NCBI RefSeq assembly: GCF_002127325.2
Contig: NC_035436.2
Coordinates: forward strand, 17,556,205-17,620,204
Length of the DNA: 64,000 bases
Reading direction: 5' to 3'
Origin: Helianthus annuus
Lineage: Eukaryota; Streptophyta; Magnoliopsida; Asterales; Asteraceae
Positions 35,601 through 47,100 of the stretch are shown one piece after another (position 1 is the first letter of the stretch; each line of letters starts with the position of its first letter). The translations under genes and the position numbers were made by a program. The notes under the pieces are model-generated. The model was not told where the DNA came from. It searched no databases and worked only from the letters and a program-made list of their open reading frames with translations.

Positions 35601-36218
35601 TCGTTCTAACTTTAATTCTTTTCGTTATACTTGAATATTCATATAAAGCATAGCTGGCACAACGGACGGGTTCGGTTAAAACATGTCGCGAGTAATGCAT
35701 ACGGATCATGATGAGCTCGGTTAGGCTGGCATGGTTTCAATTAATTCTTTTGTCAGTTTTAAAGTTTTATAATGCCCTAAATGTTATTACAAAAACAATA
35801 ATCTTTGAATAAAAAATTTGATTTAGTTGGAAATTGTATTGGTTAATATTTACATTCAAAACTTTAGATATAAGTTAACTACAGTATCCGTTCTCATTAG
35901 CTCATCAAGTAACATGTTTTAGTTGCGTTTTGTCGCAAATTGTTATAATACTATAAAATAATGAAAAACCGAGTTATTTTAATTGTGTCATGAATACGCG
36001 TTAACGACCTATGGCTGGTGATGGCTCTAAAGGGGTGGTTTTGCTAGAACAGGTGATATATAATGTCGATCATGTGATGTTTTCTAACTTTCATATCATT
36101 ATAATTCGCAGGGGTTTTCTATTGTGGATCACCAGTAGTAATAAAAGAGCTAAAAGAATTAGCTTTAGAATTCACTGATTCATCAACCACGTTTGAGTTT
36201 CACAAAGAGAATTTCTAA
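28933..36218 (+). CDS. RBOH: Respiratory burst oxidase homolog (plant NADPH oxidase), 12 exons, 862 aa
   Basis: Exons: 28933-29338, 29927-30089, 30184-30232, 31433-31546, 31628-32008, 32810-33259, 33377-33472, 33939-34060, 34152-34254, 34344-34405, 35050-35585, 36112-36218; all introns GT-AG, total 2589 nt in frame. RBOHs sit in the plasma membrane and pass electrons from NADPH through FAD and two haems to oxygen, making superoxide. Visible: RBOH N-terminal domain, EF-hand loop [12 protein letters not shown] (residues 192-203), a degenerate second EF-hand (about 236), ferric-reductase transmembrane region with H384 and H398 and [13 protein letters not shown] site HPFSITSAP (595-603), NADPH site GLGIGATPM (677-685) and the family-typical end FHKENF. 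An unusual stretch lies at about 454-482. Subfamily not assigned. Length is normal for the family (about 850-950). Confidence 0.95.
29655..29712 (+). repeat. (GA)n microsatellite in RBOH intron 1
   Basis: About 18 GA dinucleotides followed by GGA/GAG triplets, within intron 1 (29339-29926). The intron also holds a C/T-rich stretch near 29585-29620. Nothing else coding is seen. Confidence 0.9.
32009..32809. repeat. RBOH intron 5 with GTTCGTTCATTT-type repeat
   Basis: The 801-bp intron contains several copies on both strands of motifs such as TTCGTTCATTTA, GAACAAACA and GAACGTGAAC (about 32115-32230 and 32575-32705), facing each other. This looks like a decayed TIR element. Exact ends were not found. 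Confidence 0.4.
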
Positions 36219-37531
36219 GAAAACTTTCCTTTCTGCCCTTCAAGAAAGAATTTCTAATATTTTATGTTTTGTGTTTTTTATGCATATATCCTTATATAGT
36301 ATCAGAGTTGTAAATTAATGATTGAAGACATCCATGATTGTTGTCATCCCTCAATCATGCTGGTTAGTTTGTTGTAAAATTAAGTAAATTTAATTTATTC
36401 AATTAAACCTTAATTTCTTGTTGAAAAATGTTTATGATCTTTTATACACGTGGGTGACAAGTACATTTCTTTTAAAATTTTGAAATGCAGATGCATTCAT
36501 TGTATGCAAACAGGGGATGAGAAACCATTCGAAAGTAGGCAATTCTAATCAAAGTAGGCCATTCGAAACCAAAAGTCACATAAAAACATAAACTTAATTA
36601 CGAATAAACATCGATATATGTTCAAAACACCTAGTTTTGCAACAAAAAAAAAATCGATAGATGCGGGCATATCATACATGTATATGTATCTCGTCTTTGG
36701 GTGCCTAAATCAAACATCTTTAACATTAACGTGAAGGAAAATAACATCTACAAGTGTGAAATGTAGATGACACAAGTCAAAAAGGTTAGGGTTGATGCGG
36801 CATATGGTTTTGGGCCTATCTATTGAGCTCAAACTTTGGGCTTATATTTACAGTGAATTCCATGGGGCCTTAGCCCAATTCTTTTCGTGTACACTTCTTG
36901 CATGAGAGAGATCCTTTTGTGCACCAGGCATCTCTTGATCTCTCTCACAAATTATATATCTTTTATCCCCATTCTATCTAGTTCAAATGCACTATTTACT
37001 TACTATCCATCATACTGACTTGACCTGGGTTTGGCCATCGGTTCCTTCATACGCAAGTCAATGTTTGTCGCATGAGCTTAGACCGGAACTGGGAACTACT
37101 CAACATCCAACAATCAAAACTTTACCGGGCATTCGAACTTCACCATATGAATCATACATGGGACCAAGGGTGTACCCAAGTGAGGCCTTGGGTGGGTGGG
37201 CAGCCCTCTTAAAAATAAATTGTGTATTTTATAGGCAAAAATCCCGATCGCATCACTTGAAAGTTTGGCTGAACTCCTAGTTCACATCCTTAGAAAAATA
37301 ATTTTTGTGTCCGTCACTATATGGGACAATAAACAAATTAGTACGCTTCATATTCTCACCACAACCGAAAACAGTCCCTTATCTATAGTGGCTCACACCT
37401 TTCCCCAACATTAGACATTGTTTTTTTAACGAATCCCAATCTTATGTGATGCAAAATGTTACAAAACATGGATCTACCGAGATCTATCAAAGAAACCACA
37501 AATACCCAAAACCTAATTGATATTAACCCAT
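36219..37531. other. Intergenic, downstream of RBOH
   Basis: AT-rich. The RBOH 3' UTR should lie in the first few hundred bases, but no clear AATAAA was seen. Around 37140-37280 the sequence resembles decayed repeat DNA (GGTGGGTGGGCAGCCC). No credible gene. Confidence 0.5.
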
Positions 37532-37882
37532 GAGTTAATTACTGTTTTCGTCCCTGAGGTTTGTCAAAAATAACGGTTTCAGTCCATTAGTTTAAAAATT
37601 GCGATTTCAGTCCATTAGTTTCATTTTCGTAACCATTTCAGTCCACTAACTTAACTCCATCCATTTATTTTGTTAACTTTGAGTTAACTAACTAATTCAG
37701 GGACGGTTTGCGTCAGTTTTAGAAACACAGGGACTTAAGTGTAAACTCTAAAACACTAAAACAAAAAAAATAGTAAATTCCAAAAAATCAAAAAAATTCC
37801 AAAAAACCAAACAAATTCTAAAAAATAATAATAATTCTAAAAAATCATAAAAATTCTAAAAAATTCTAAAAAATTCAAAAAA

Positions 37883-38334
37883 TCCGTTTCGGTGCAAACT
37901 GTTTCGAACCCGAACCGTTTCGAGCTGAACCGTCCGTACCGTTTCGACCCGAACCGTTTCGAGCTGAACCGTTTCGACGCGAACCGTTTCGACCCGTACC
38001 GTTTCGACCCGTACCGTTTCGAAGCCGAACCGTTTCGAGCTGAACCGTTTCGAACCGAACAGTTTCGACCCGTACCGTTTCGAAGCCGAACCGTTTCAAG
38101 CCGTACCATTTCGAACCGAACCGTGCCGTTTTGAACCGAACCGTTTCGAGCTGAACCGTTTCGAACCGAACCGTGCCGTATCGAACCGAACTGTTTCGAG
38201 CTGAACCGTATCGAACCGTACCGTTTCGATACGAACCGTTTCGAAGCCGTACCGTTTCGAAGCCGAACCGTTTCGGTTCGATACGGCACGGTTCGCGTCG
38301 AAACGGTACAGCTTGAAACGGTTCGGTTCGAAAC
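37883..38334. repeat. 15-bp palindromic minisatellite, copy 1 left array
   Basis: Units of 15 (sometimes 16 or 10) bp with core CCGTTTCGA followed by variable GCTGAA, CCCGTA, CGCGAA or AGCCGAA. Around 38270 the orientation inverts to TCGAAACGG. Because 15 is a multiple of three, all frames stay open, giving false proteins rich in R, N, G, S or F, E, P. Confidence 0.9.
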
Positions 38335-41300
38335 TGTGACAACCCTCTCAAAACCAGGTATCCGTACGACTTAATTAATTATTAATTGATGCCAAATTAC
38401 TGTGCTTTACTGAGTTTGCTGATAAACTGCTACTTGATTGTTGGTACTTGTACATATCTGCATCATACTTTGATATTCCTGTCACTACACTACTTAATTG
38501 CTGAACCTTAGTGACAAACATGATGCACAAAAGCACAGTAGCACTAAACGGAAACACAGTGAACATGCTGATATAGCCAGCATCAGGCAAACGCTGCCTC
38601 TAAAGGCCTGAATGAGCCAGAATTATTTTACTACACCCATAGTGTGTGTAGGGATACAAGGGTTGTATGATTACGTCTCTAGGAATAAGATATAGAGATT
38701 TGGATGTGCCTAAAACATACTTTAAGCACGAAACACAGCACTTTTATCAACACACTAGCTTCTAGCTAATTAATAAAGTGCCAAAATATGGGGAATTATT
38801 CCCGACACTTTGCAGAATAAATTGTGTCGCTAAAAATATTATTTATGACGCTTAACGGATATCTTAAGCACTTTAACGGATTACTATCCGACCGAACAAC
38901 CGGACAATACCCGGAACATAAAAATATTGCCAAAATTAATATTGATACTTTTCTGAGCCAGTTAGGGTCCCTGATTACCCTAACACCCGCTTTTAATGCA
39001 CTAAAGCAACTAACGGGGTTAGACCTCGCACGTAACGCACTTAACCAAACTTAACCGTAACTGAACGTTTGAAAACGAACCGAGCACCATTACATCCTAA
39101 AGGAATCGGCCAACTAGTGGGACCCGGGGAGTACACCTTTATTATTTTATATTGGATTGCACGAGGATCGAGACAACTTTCTCTATAAATACCTCACTAC
39201 CTCTCACACACACCAACACACACTTCACCTCACCACCACTCCCTCTCCCTCTCCCTCCTCTCGGCCGAGATCACCACCACCCCCACATCCGTTTTTCGGT
39301 TCAAGTCTTGACATTCCAAGGGTATACAAGTGTCGGTGGTTACGTACAACGGAGCTCGGAACAAACGGAACGCGAAGGACCTCTACCGTTTGCTATTATC
39401 CACTCAGTTTTCGCCATAGATCTTCCCTAGCCCCGAGCTAGAGGTATAACGTTTAAAACTCATTATTAATCGTGTCTAAAGTGGTTAAAAGGATTTTTGA
39501 TGGTTGAATGTCGGTAACCCGCTAAAAGAAACTTTAAAGTCTTCAAAAACGTGTATTTCGTTGGATAAAAGCACATAACGCGTGTAAAAGTCGTAGTACT
39601 TGAATATGTTGATTAATATGGCCCGATCTACGATGTGGTGGCTCTCATCATCGTTTAACCCGACTTTGTCCGGATCGCGTATCTTGACATACACTTGTTT
39701 CTTGTGTACAAGGGTTAAAAGGTGAAACTCCACCACACGGGAAACATGAACTTGTGTAAAAATGTTTTGACATGAAAAATAGTATCTAAAACAAGCCGAT
39801 CTACGGATGTACAAGTGGTATATTCGTAGGACCGGGTGTCGAGAAAATCACGTTTTTATAAAAATGGGTAAGATATGAATAAGTATGATTTTTTATAAAC
39901 TACAAGTGTAGAAACACTTGTACATAAAAGATCCGACAAAATATTGAGTTTTTACAAAAGTTGTCGGGAAGTTGTGAAGAGTGATTGTTTCTAAAAACGG
40001 GGTTTTTACAAGACTAAGTTATTATATGAATAGATCCACTAATATAAAGTGATCTACAAAACGACTCTTGGAAAAATTACAAGTTCATGTGGTAATACGA
40101 CCTCGCAAAATAATCTACAATTTGAAGTGTTAAAACTTGTTTAGCATGTTGGAAAATTGTTTCGGTTGATTTGATAAATTGTTGAGATGTTTTTGTAAAA
40201 GAAAATGATACGCTTGAAAGCGTGGCCACCTCCAGTTACAGGGGAAACTCTGGCAAAATTTTCTAAAAATCTAACACTTAGAATATTTACAAGTGTTGGA
40301 ATTATTTTTGAAGTATTTACAAAATATATTTCGCCATGACTTTATTAAATATTCGGAGGTGGGATTTTCACAAAAATAAACGTGATAAATATTTATTCAA
40401 TAAATATATTTTTCACAACACTATTTATGATTATTTTGTGAAAATGTATAAATATTATTTTTAGAGTAAAAATAATATTTACAAACTTTGTCGAACTCAA
40501 AATAATACAAACGCTTATACGACAAGCATAAAAGTTACAACGGTAATTTCTATTACCACCTAATCATTAAAACGTAACTTACGCTTTACGCAGAAATATT
40601 CATCGACACGTATGTTGTCAACGTATTATTTTGGAAAAGAATTATGTAAAGAAAATATATTATTTTTGAGAAAAATAATTATATTTTGGAATAAGAAATA
40701 AAATATATTAAGTGGGACTTAATGAGATAATATGAATACACATGTATTTAAATCCCCCATCCTTGGGAAGGAAAGTAAAATACCAAGTATACACACGAAG
40801 CGGTTGTCTAACCGTTTCCCAAAAATATCAACTATGAAGCTAAAGCACGGCCATCCGTCTAATAGAATTAGCACATGTAGGTCGTTGCGCAGCACACGGA
40901 TATTCGGATTACTGATTTAGTGACGCCTTCACTGTGAGTTCATGTCCCCCTTTTCTCTTAACTGTTTTCAGTTTTATAAACTGCGGGGGTGAAATACATG
41001 TTACAATGATTATGGATATGTTATACATGGTATGGTTAGCGTAAGGAGGGTTACTTAGATCATGTGAATGGGTAGGCGGAAACTTGAGGTCATTAATCCT
41101 CAGGGTAGGACCGAGGGGCAGGAGCGGTAGATCTATTTGGGTGTAGCGAGCCCAGTCTCAGGTCCAGCAGAACGGACCTTGGGATGACTTTGTTCCCGAC
41201 GCATAAATTTGCTAGGTTTGAGCCTTCCTACTTGCATTTACACATATCAATGGCCTTGCAAACCATTGGTGATCTCTCTTTTTTTCCTTATTTGCTACAT

Positions 41301-41716
41301 ACCAGGGTTTTTGATAAAGATAAAGGTTTATTTACTCACTTTCGCATGAACTCGCTCAACATTATTGTTGATTTTTCAACTTACATGTATTTCAGGGAAT
41401 TAAGGATCTGGCACGGTTTAGCAGGATTTCCCGCTGCATTTAGATTCAGAGTCATCCGGGTTCAAGGCTCATGGCTCTTTCCTGGACAAGCCATGGCCCC
41501 TGAACCATGTTTATTTGTTTGCATTATGGTAGTAGTTGTACTGTTTAAGACAAGTAATGGTTGTTGGGTGTTTACCCATTTAGACAATGTTTGACAATTT
41601 TATTTTCTATGGATGACTTTGCATGATTTTAAATTCATATAGCTTGTTATGGTTAAGCTATGGTATTAAGAAGTCACACCAAATTAACCACGCTTCCGCA
41701 AAGCCAGGGTGTGACA
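38335..41716 (+). repeat. 5' LTR of Tekay B (3382 bp)
   Basis: Starts TGTGACAACCC and ends CCAGGGTGTGACA. Its short reading frames recur unchanged in the 3' copy simply because the LTRs are near-identical; they show no protein features. Confidence 0.96.
39183..39191 (+). promoter_or_regulatory. TATA box in the Tekay B 5' LTR
   Basis: CTATAAATA followed about 30 bp on by a CACA/CTCACC-rich stretch, the layout of a plant core promoter. The 3' LTR has the same box at 49701-49709. Confidence 0.65.
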
Positions 41717-41719
41717 GCT

Positions 41720-41731
41720 TGGTATCAGAGC
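41720..41731 (+). promoter_or_regulatory. Primer binding site of Tekay B
   Basis: TGGTATCAGAGC three bases after the LTR end, the standard initiator tRNA-Met type primer site. Confidence 0.93.
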
Positions 41732-41875
41732 TCTGATCATAGCGAACTAGGGTTCATTTTGAGTCTAGACTATGATCACTAGGGCTCTCACGAAAATATT
41801 TTTCTGCATACCACTTAAGTCCAGATCCAAAACTTTTTATAAACAAATGTTGAGCATATTTTATGATTTATTAGG

Positions 41876-42040
41876 CTCAGTCTGGGAGGCTGAGGCTCGG
41901 TCTGGGAGGTCGAGGCTCGATCCAATCGATCGAGGTAGTTGTCTAGTGGGACTAGGGAGTCAGTCTGGGAGGCTGGGAGGCTAGTGGGACTAGGAAGGAC
42001 AGTCTGGGAGGCTGGGAGGCTAGTGGGACTAGGAGGAATA
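41876..42040 (+). repeat. Tandem repeat in the Tekay B leader
   Basis: Units built on AGTCTGGGAGGCT(GGGAGGCT)AGTGGGACTAGG repeat about 2.5 times, preceded by related shorter GGCTCGGTCTGGGAGG units. It lies in the transcribed leader between the primer site and the extra ORF. Role unknown. Confidence 0.75.
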
Positions 42041-42118
42041 TGTGATTACTATGTGGTAACTTGTGTGATTACCTGATTTACTGATATTTGTACATACTTA
42101 TGATTGTATTACAGACTC

Positions 42119-43729
42119 ATGGATACCTCAGATACAGGAGATTCGGACACTACTGGACCCCGACCCATGGAGTCAGACGAGAGTATGTCATCAGAGCACG
42201 AGGTGCACACCTCGGATTATACCAGTACAGACGACGACGACTTTCAGCCATTCGCGCTACCTGACGGCGTCGATGAGCCCATCGTTGGTGGTCCTGCTGC
42301 GGATCTTCCTCTCGCTGTGATTCCCGCCCCGATTCCTCTTGCATCCTACCCAGCTTATGAGCTTATGCTTGATGCCGAGGCTGGTGACGATATTGATCTT
42401 TTCGATGATGAGCTATACGAGGACGAGGATCCTGACCCAGCTCTTTTGCCCGCTGGCGGTCTTTTGATGATCGCCGATGCTCCTGCCGGAGACTCGCCTG
42501 TTCATTCTCCAGCTCCAGACTCCTTTGAGTCTGTGGCATCTGCTCCATCACATGTGGCGAGCACGCAGCTTTTCGTTCATGACTCGGATCCTGACCAGGC
42601 GTCATCTGCCGCCCCTATGCCGAGCTTTGTTTTTGAGCATGACGATATCGAGGATTCTGACCCTGTATTTCCTCCTGGATTCGATCCAGACCGTGATATT
42701 GAGTTCGTTCATATGGACCAGCCTGTAGAGGACCCCGTTGACCCTGCCGACCCTTTTGATCCTATCGATCCGGACTTTGACTTCGATATGGCGTTTGACG
42801 ATCCCGAGCCTGCAGTAGCTCCAGAGCAGGCCGCTGCTTTCGATCCCGCACATGAGCATGGTTTGGCGCATGCTGATGTTCCTGTTGATCCTATTTTGGC
42901 GGGTCAGCCACTTGGCGATTTTCCTGTTGATGATATACCTTTGTTAGATGCTGACCATGTTGTTGATCCTCTTGTTGACCCTCTGATCGCTGACATTCCA
43001 GTTGACCCTCATGTCGATCATATTGATCCTGTCGTTGCTCACGTTGATCCTGTTGTTGCTCACGTTGATCCTGTTTTAGCTCCTGTTGATCCCTTACCTA
43101 TTGAGCCCGAGCATGCTCTGTTTGCAGAGCACATGGATCCCCCTGACGAGGAGGCTCAGCACGGTTGGATACCGGCTGACGAGGATGTTCCGCCGCTTCC
43201 TCCTCACCGCACTGATGCTCACCATCCTGAGTTCTCGTTTCAGATTCCTTCTGTCATACCTCCAGCGGGGCCTGGAGAGGGCTCTTCCGCCCATCCATTT
43301 GGCCATGTACCGATGCCATTACCTGTCATGCCTCAGATAGCATCCATCCCATCTTCTGTTGCACCTATCGATCTTACCAGCACGCCATTACTTTGGTCCT
43401 CTTCCTCACCCATGCCACCCACAGATCCATACCACCCATTTCATTTGGGCCATACTATTGAGGATCTTTTGATGTCATTTGTACACCAGCATGATTCCCA
43501 TTCTCAGCGTTTGCAGGAGCTCGAGAGAGCTCAGATGCCTCCTTATCCATATCTTGGTCCGTCATCCTCATCTGCTCAGCCATTTCGGTCTTTTCCTCCT
43601 GACATTGTTGCTCGACTTTCGATCCTAGAGCAGCAGATTGCATCCGTGATCCGCACCCAGCAGGCCTTGGAGGAGGATTGGCTTCTCTTTCGCCGCCTAC
43701 ATTATCCTCCACCACCACCACCATTCTAG
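42119..43729 (+). CDS. Extra acidic ORF between primer site and gag of Tekay B (536 aa), unknown function
   Basis: Opens at ATG 42119 (MDTSDTGDSDTTGP) and closes at TAG 43729, uninterrupted and on the same strand as gag-pol. The protein is very rich in D, P, E, A, V and H. Residues about 215-350 consist of loose repeats of the type DPVDPADPFDP and HVDPVVAHVDPV. The C-terminal 100 residues differ: LQELERAQ, then ARLSILEQQIASVIRTQQAL, likely a coiled coil, then a proline run. No signal peptide, membrane span, zinc knuckle or enzyme motif is visible. An AG acceptor-like TATTACAG lies just before the ATG, so the ORF may be expressed from a spliced RNA. Not recognised; Tekay A has no comparable ORF between its primer site and gag. 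Confidence 0.75.
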   Translation: MDTSDTGDSDTTGPRPMESDESMSSEHEVHTSDYTSTDDDDFQPFALPDGVDEPIVGGPAADLPLAVIPAPIPLASYPAYELMLDAEAGDDIDLFDDELYEDEDPDPALLPAGGLLMIADAPAGDSPVHSPAPDSFESVASAPSHVASTQLFVHDSDPDQASSAAPMPSFVFEHDDIEDSDPVFPPGFDPDRDIEFVHMDQPVEDPVDPADPFDPIDPDFDFDMAFDDPEPAVAPEQAAAFDPAHEHGLAHADVPVDPILAGQPLGDFPVDDIPLLDADHVVDPLVDPLIADIPVDPHVDHIDPVVAHVDPVVAHVDPVLAPVDPLPIEPEHALFAEHMDPPDEEAQHGWIPADEDVPPLPPHRTDAHHPEFSFQIPSVIPPAGPGEGSSAHPFGHVPMPLPVMPQIASIPSSVAPIDLTSTPLLWSSSSPMPPTDPYHPFHLGHTIEDLLMSFVHQHDSHSQRLQELERAQMPPYPYLGPSSSSAQPFRSFPPDIVARLSILEQQIASVIRTQQALEEDWLLFRRLHYPPPPPPF

Positions 43730-44127
43730 AGATCATCGACGTTACCAGGGTAGACACCGGTGAGACAGCCGCGATTGTTATGCACAGCTTTTGAAGACCA
43801 TTTGACTACACAGATTTTTGTTGATACATGTGATGTATTGATTGTATGTAACACTGATATGATATATTTTGTACAGGGGTGATGTAACCCCTATGTGATT
43901 GATGGATGTACTAACACACTTACTATGCATATGGTCTTGATATATATGCAATCGCCGCATTCTCATCATATCTGATTTACTTGATTGATTATTTTTATAT
44001 TTGGACATGGGATGTTGGACATGGGATGTTGTGTGTGATATATTGATAACATGAGATGTTATATGCTATTACTATTACTATATACGTATGATTTCTATGG
44101 CCTAATCGACGTACGCATCTTTAGAAA

Positions 44128-47100
44128 ATGGCACCAAGACGTCAACCGCAGCCGATGCCCACAACTCAAGAAGAACTGCAAGGAATCATTGCTGCCGCGA
44201 TTGCTCAGTATGCTGCATCGCAGGGAGGACCCAGCTGGAGTAGCTCCAATGGCAATGGCAACCAGAATCCCACTCATGGTAACCCTAAGTCTTTACGACG
44301 TACCATGGTCTAATCGGATTCCTGTAACAATTGCTAATACAGTTCCTATGTTGAAACGAATGTGCAGGGTGCACCTTCAAGCAGTTTCTGGACTGTAAGC
44401 CCACAAACTTCGACGGCACGGGCGGTGCTGTTGCCTTCGTTCGTTGGGCAGAGAAGACTGATTCCACCATTCGTATGAGCAAATGTGCGATCGACCAGCA
44501 GGTCACTTACATTTCAGGGCTGTTTCTAGATGGAGCCCTATCTTGGTGGAACCTTCAAGTGCAAACTCTAGGCGAAGCTGCCGCCTACGCCCTGTCTTGG
44601 GCCGAATTGAAAGAGCTTATGCGAAGGAAGTACTGCTCTCGCGCGGAGATTCAAAAGCTTGAAACTGAGTTTTGGCACTTAAAGATGGAAGGGTCGAAGA
44701 TAGCGGAATATGTTCAGAGATTCCACGATCTGTCTCACGTGGTACCTTATATGGTAACACCCGAGTTTAAGAGGGTTGAGCGCTTCATCTGGGGATTGGC
44801 TCCTCAGATAATCAGTATGGTGACTTCTTCCAAACCCGCAACCATCACAGAAGCCATCGATCTGAGTGTGGCTTTAACTGAAGAAGCGATTCGGTTAAAC
44901 AAGTTCGATGAGATTGAACCCAAGAGAAAGGAGACTCATGTGGAGTCATCTAGTGGTAATAAGCGGAAGTTTTCAAGTTTCAAGCAAAGCACCGGGACGG
45001 TGGTCAAGAAGGGAGAAGCGAATGCACCAGCTCAAGATTCAGTTGGTGGTGGAAAGAAGAGCAGGGGATACATGGGTGCACAGCCCAAGTGCAACTCATG
45101 TCAAAAACATCACTCCGGTCGTTGTGGGTTGAAAGTTTGTGAAGCATGTGGAAAGGTTGGCCACCTGAAGGAGACTTGTTGGGCAAATGCTGGCCGGGGA
45201 GGTCAGGGAGGAAATGGAAATAGAAATACCCGTGGTGGTAATGGGAACCGCCCACAAGGAAATCAAGGAGGAAATGGAAACCGTGCTAACCAAGCAGGCA
45301 CCGTGAACCGAAACCAGGGAAACCACCAGGCTGGGAACAATGGTGGAAACGGGCAGAGGCCCGGGTGTTTTAATTGTGGAGATCAAGGGCACTTCAAGAG
45401 GAACTGCCCGGAATTGACCCAAGCTCGTGGAAGAGTTTTCAACATGGAGGCCAGGGAAGCGCGCCAGGATCCCAATGTTGTTACTGGTACGTTCCCTGTA
45501 AACCAACGCTATGCGTCTGTTTTGTTTGATACTGGTGCCGATTATAGCTTCGTATCGCTAGAATTTAAGAACATGCTTGGTTTAGCCGCTAGTAAGTTAG
45601 ATATTCCTTATTCGATCGAGCTAGCAAATGGGAAGTTAGTAGAAGCCAATGAAGTGATTAGAGGTTGCGTAATCGAGTTAGGAGAGCATGAGTTTGCTCT
45701 CGATCTACTACCAGTCCAGTTAGGAAGCTTCGACGTGGTAGTAGGGATGGATTGGTTAGCAAGTAACAAGGCGGAGATTGTTTGTCACGAGAAGATTGTT
45801 CGTATTCCGACCGACGATGGTGAGACCATTGTTGTTCATGGAGAGAAGCGGGAGACGCCGTTGCGAATTATCAGCTGTCTGAAAGCAAGAAAGTGTTTGA
45901 AGAAAGGGTGTGTTGCTTTTCTAGCACACATCGTGGATAAAAAGGCTGCTGAGCCGAAGATCGAAGACATCCCTGTCGTAAGGGAGTATCCGGAAGTCTT
46001 TCCAGAAGACTTGCCTGGCTTGCCGCCTCAGAGGCAAGTGGAATTTCGCATCGACTTAGTTCCAGGCGCCGCGCCTGTGGCTAAGGCACCTTATAGACTT
46101 GCCCCGTCTGAGATGCAAGAGCTATCAACACAACTTCAAGAGTTGTTAGATAAGGGTTTTATCCGACCAAGCTTCTCGCCTTGGGGAGCTCCAGTTTTGT
46201 TTGTCAAGAAGAAGGATGGTAGTTTCCGTATGTGCATTGACTACAGAGAATTGAACAAGCTGACGATCAAGAATAGGTATCCTTTGCCAAGGATTGATGA
46301 TCTGTTCGACCAACTTCAAGGTTCAAGTTTCTACTCAAAGATCGATCTTCGATCTGGATATCATCAGCTTCGGATACAGGAGGAAAGTATCCCGAAGACA
46401 GCCTTCAGAACTCGTTATGGGCACTACGAGTTCCTTGTCATGCCGTTTGGTTTAACAAACGCACCTGCAGTGTTCATGGATTTGATGAACCGAGTTTGTA
46501 AGCCGTACCTGGATAAGTTCGTGATTGTGTTCATCGACGACATCTTGATCTACTCAAAGACGAAGGCAGAACACGAGCAACACCTCAGAGCTATCTTAGA
46601 GCTACTGAAGAAGGAGCAGTTGTATGCCAAATTTTCTAAGTGTGAGTTTTGGCTGAGAGACGTGCAATTCCTTGGGCACGTGGTAAATGAAAGTGGAATT
46701 CATGTGGATCCAACCAAGATCGAGGCGATCAAGAACTGGGAAGCGCCAAAGACGCCAACCGAGATCCGGCAATTCTTGGGTTTGGCTGGTTATTATCGAA
46801 GATTTATTGAGGATTTTTCAAAGATCGCTCAGCCATTGACGCTCCTCACGCAAAAGGATAAAAAGTTTGATTGGGGAATCAAACAGGATGAAGCATTTCA
46901 GTTGTTGAAGGATAAGCTTTGCAACGCGCCAATCTTAGCTCTACCGGAAGGTACCGACGATTTTGTGGTATACTGCGACGCTTCGCGTCAAGGATTGGGT
47001 TGCGTGTTGATGCAACGTCAAAAGGTTATCGCCTACGCATCACGCCAACTGAAGGTACATGAAAAGAACTATACCACGCATGATTTGGAGCTAGGCGCAG

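Noticed and set aside
37837..38351. Overlapping frames encoding RNGS/ETVRF repeat proteins on both strands
   Set aside because: They come from a 15-bp minisatellite whose unit length is a multiple of three, which keeps every frame open. The same holds for 52141-52605 and 53166-53877.
39152..41594. Frames in the Tekay B LTR repeated exactly at 49670-52112
   Set aside because: The exact repetition reflects the near-identical LTRs, not conserved genes. No start context or domain supports coding.
42104..42118. Upstream start of the extra Tekay B ORF at a TTG codon
   Set aside because: The first ATG in a sensible context is 42119; plant translation at TTG is unlikely, so the ORF was started there.
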